A DNA stretch of 64,000 bases from Elusimicrobia bacterium GWA2_51_34 (GTDB taxonomy: Bacteria; Elusimicrobiota; Elusimicrobia; Elusimicrobiales; UBA9959). Shown here in pieces: positions 62,023 to 64,000 of this stretch. The position numbers and the translations under genes were made by a program. The first letter of the stretch is position 1; the number at the start of each line of letters is the position of its first letter. Location: positions 34,174 to 98,173 of the forward strand of contig MGTS01000029.1 in the NCBI GenBank assembly GCA_001799565.1. Reading direction: 5' to 3'. A model generated the notes under the pieces. That model ran no database searches, was not told where the DNA came from, and was given only the letters and a program-made list of their open reading frames with translations.

Positions 62023-63474
62023 TTATATGATTTGCGGAGGGCGGGAGTGAAGTAGCCGGATGAAAAGGAGCGCGCAGATTATCGCGGAAAAATACGGCAG
62101 CATCTGGCGCGGAACCGATAGTTGCGCTATAGTATTTGCGGCAGCTATCCCCCAAAGAGAACACATAAAAGGGTTGCCGGTAAGATACGCAACCGCTGTT
62201 TCGCTGAACTTTACCGCCAATGCAAGCAACAAAATTCCAAAAAAAACAACTACCCGGGAACCGGAGTAATAAAAAAACGCGGCTGGGCCAGGCAAGAAAC
62301 CGAATTGGGAATGCAGGCTGTCCGAAATACCTGACAGGGAAACAGACTGATAAAAATCGGCCTTCCCGATTTTTCTTTTTTCAAGCAAAGCGTTGAAAAG
62401 AGTATCCCTGCCTTTTATCGGGTAAGCATATACCGCCATTACCCCCTCCACCCCTATCCACCTGCCCACCGCCATTAAATATACGTTCTTTAAAGAACCG
62501 GCGAACTCATCGCTAAACCCCCGGGCAACCAAAGTCAAACTATAGGCATTATCGCTTTTAGAAGGCAATCCTGAAATTACGGCTTCGGAATAAAAATACC
62601 GCCTCATAGTATTTACCATGGCAAAAGAAATGACAAACATCAACGCCGTCGCGCCCGCAACCGCAAAAATTTTTCGTTTAGAAATTGTCGGAAGAAGTTT
62701 TTTGGCGTTTTTAGACAATGTTGCGGCAACAGGCAAGACATGCCACAAAAAAGTGCCGCGGCTTAAAAGCGACATACTGGAAACAGCCGCTTCCGCAAGT
62801 GCCGCAAGAAGCCCCTGAGCCGGGTTTTTTATCGCCGAAATATCCCACCACAGTAAAGTAACAACTGCCATTGACAAACCGATGCCCAAAAACCATGCTA
62901 TGAGAAAATTCAACGGCCAATAAAAAACGTTTCTGGGCACCAGACCTATTTGCGCAATTCCAAAAACCATGTTTACCACCGGAATAAGAACAATACAAAG
63001 CCACAGGCACAACCATAGCCATCTCCGGGAACGGGGATACCATCGCGGGCAGGTGTTTTGCGTATTACAACAATACGCTCCCCCCTTTGGGATATACCGG
63101 CCAAAGAATCCGGCGGCAATTATCCCAAAAGAGGCCAGAATAGCTATTATCAGAACATTGTCCAGGTTGCCGGGGGTTGGGATAAAAGCCCCAATCGGTT
63201 CGCCATATATGATCTGCTCTCCGTATGCAGGACCGCTAATCATACGAACCGTAAACTTTAGCCAGAACCCAAGCCACATAAAGACCGTGAGGAACATATA
63301 ACCATAGGAATCCTGCCTATAAAATCCAACAACCAGCATACCGAGAAAAACTATAGAGAAAACAGAATAAATTAATTTTGAACCCGGATAATACAATAAA
63401 GCAAACACGGACAAACCAAGCCAGACAAGAGCGAAAGCAATTATCCCCGCTTTTAAAAAATTGTGTTTAGGCAT
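62023..63474 (-). CDS. Oligosaccharide repeat-unit polymerase-like membrane protein
   Basis: The 483-residue polytopic protein has about eleven to twelve hydrophobic helices. A large loop near 270-390 contains RGFSDEFAGSLKNVYLMAVG and SLSGISDSLHSQFGFLPGP. The topology and the GFLPGPAAFFYYSG block are those of O-antigen polymerase-like proteins (Wzy/EpsG neighbourhood). It lies at the end of the glycan locus next to GDP-fucose synthesis. A different repeat unit than that handled by the protein at 34010 is possible. Confidence 0.72.
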   Translation of the reverse strand: MPKHNFLKAGIIAFALVWLGLSVFALLYYPGSKLIYSVFSIVFLGMLVVGFYRQDSYGYMFLTVFMWLGFWLKFTVRMISGPAYGEQIIYGEPIGAFIPTPGNLDNVLIIAILASFGIIAAGFFGRYIPKGGAYCCNTQNTCPRWYPRSRRWLWLCLWLCIVLIPVVNMVFGIAQIGLVPRNVFYWPLNFLIAWFLGIGLSMAVVTLLWWDISAIKNPAQGLLAALAEAAVSSMSLLSRGTFLWHVLPVAATLSKNAKKLLPTISKRKIFAVAGATALMFVISFAMVNTMRRYFYSEAVISGLPSKSDNAYSLTLVARGFSDEFAGSLKNVYLMAVGRWIGVEGVMAVYAYPIKGRDTLFNALLEKRKIGKADFYQSVSLSGISDSLHSQFGFLPGPAAFFYYSGSRVVVFFGILLLALAVKFSETAVAYLTGNPFMCSLWGIAAANTIAQLSVPRQMLPYFSAIICALLFIRLLHSRPPQII

Positions 63475-63479
63475 AAGCT

Positions 63480-63705
63480 ACATCCATAATACTTCATTAT
63501 CGGTTGCCATAGTTTTAGATACGGCTACTGCTATAGGCTAGGTTGACGATACGGCTATTGCCATAGTTTTAGATACGGCTATTGCCATAGGCCGTAAGGG
63601 CGCTGCGCCCGCCATAGGCCATAAGTTTTAGATACGGCTATTGCCATAAGCCGTAAGGGCGCTGCGACTGCCATAAGCCATAGGCAGAAACGGCGCCCTG
63701 CCGGG
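63480..63705. repeat. Long intergenic repeat, R3 family
   Basis: ATAGTTTTAGATACGGCTAC, TTGACGATACGGCTATTGCC and CCGTAAGGGCGCTGCGCCCG recur in direct order three to four times. Unlike the copy at 24140 it shows mostly one arm. No gene is seen. Confidence 0.8.
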
Positions 63706-63734
63706 GTTTTCCAGGCGGAGGGTGGAGGACGTGG

Positions 63735-64000
63735 TTATATCAGAGCGGAGAAGAAACGGTCCGCAGAAATAACCCGTATCCCCCCGCTAAAGCGGTCTAC
63801 GCTTTTTTTGCCTACAACCTGGTAGCTGAACGGGATAGCCAGTTTTTCTTTACAATATTGACGGAACTTGTACATTGTATTAAAAAGGTCAAGGACGTGA
63901 AAAGCATCAGAATTATCCAATGCAAGATGATGGTGAAAATATCCCCATTTCCAACGCAACATGATGGTGAAATTGGCGCAATCTTGAAAAAGCGTTGGAT
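63735..64000 (-). pseudogene. C-terminal fragment of a DUF4143-type ATPase (window edge)
   Basis: The last 35-40 codons (IPFSYQVVGKKSVDRFSGGI and VISADRFFSALI) match the end of the ATPase at 21102. Upstream the frame stays open to the window edge. However, 63916-63972 consists of a 34-base-spaced direct repeat (TCCAAYGCAASATGATGGTG) that reads in two frames, and it does not resemble the family. The gene is therefore probably broken, unless the missing part lies outside. Confidence 0.6.

Overview
The window is a 64 kb stretch of a bacterial chromosome of moderate GC content. It is dominated by a large surface-polysaccharide (O-antigen or capsule type) locus. A Wzz-type chain-length regulator, two Wzy/WaaL-like polymerase or ligase proteins, a flippase and two phosphoglycosyl transferases point to a diderm (Gram-negative) envelope. 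No marker gene fixes the phylum. The combination of DUF3467, a cyclic-2,3-diphosphoglycerate-synthetase-like gene inside a gap/pgk operon, several DUF4143 ATPases and hairpin-forming intergenic repeats recalls Elusimicrobiota/Omnitrophota-type genomes, but that is a weak inference from memory.

Layout. 1-6 kb: housekeeping genes (MBL-fold hydrolase cut by the window edge, DUF3467 protein, an unknown exported protein, cold-shock protein, alpha-glucan phosphorylase). About 6 kb: tRNA-Ala(GGC) beside a broken partial copy of itself. 6.2-10.2 kb: polysaccharide deacetylase and three glycosyltransferases (+ strand). 10.3-18 kb: lysA, tRNA-Leu(GAG), a CNNM/CBS transporter-like protein fused to a PTS EIIA domain, and the minus-strand operon gap - cpgS-like - pgk - secG. 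18-34 kb: O-antigen ligase, a WbaP-type initiating transferase, an FnlA/FnlC/WbuB-like set for UDP-N-acetyl-L-fucosamine, and a WreQ/WreU-like pair (6-deoxy-HexNAc reductase plus small phosphoglycosyl transferase). These are interleaved with toxin-antitoxin-like genes. 34-58 kb, almost all on the minus strand: polymerase, Wzz, glycosyltransferases, two GT-C-like membrane proteins, a sialic-acid-like set (NeuB/NeuA-like, aminotransferase, VOC protein, methyltransferase), three cobalamin-domain radical SAM enzymes plus a SPASM-like one, three methyltransferases in all, more glycosyltransferases and a flippase. 58-64 kb: a truncated copy of a GDP-fucose synthase gene, a HEPN/MNT module, a frameshifted AlbA-type ATPase gene, the intact GDP-fucose synthase gene, a second polymerase, and the tail of a third DUF4143-type gene.

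The most striking non-coding signal is the intergenic DNA. At least eight sequence-unrelated families share one design: an arm of short degenerate tandem units (7-12 bp), a spacer, and an arm of the reverse-complement units. They often start within a few bases of a stop codon. Repeat material of this or a palindromic kind also sits in frame inside three genes (an exported protein, the CNNM-EIIA protein and GDP-fucose synthase). No transposase is present. The glycan locus has also accumulated small regulator/nucleotidyltransferase/HEPN/ATPase modules, two of them with recognisable promoters overlapped by palindromic operators.
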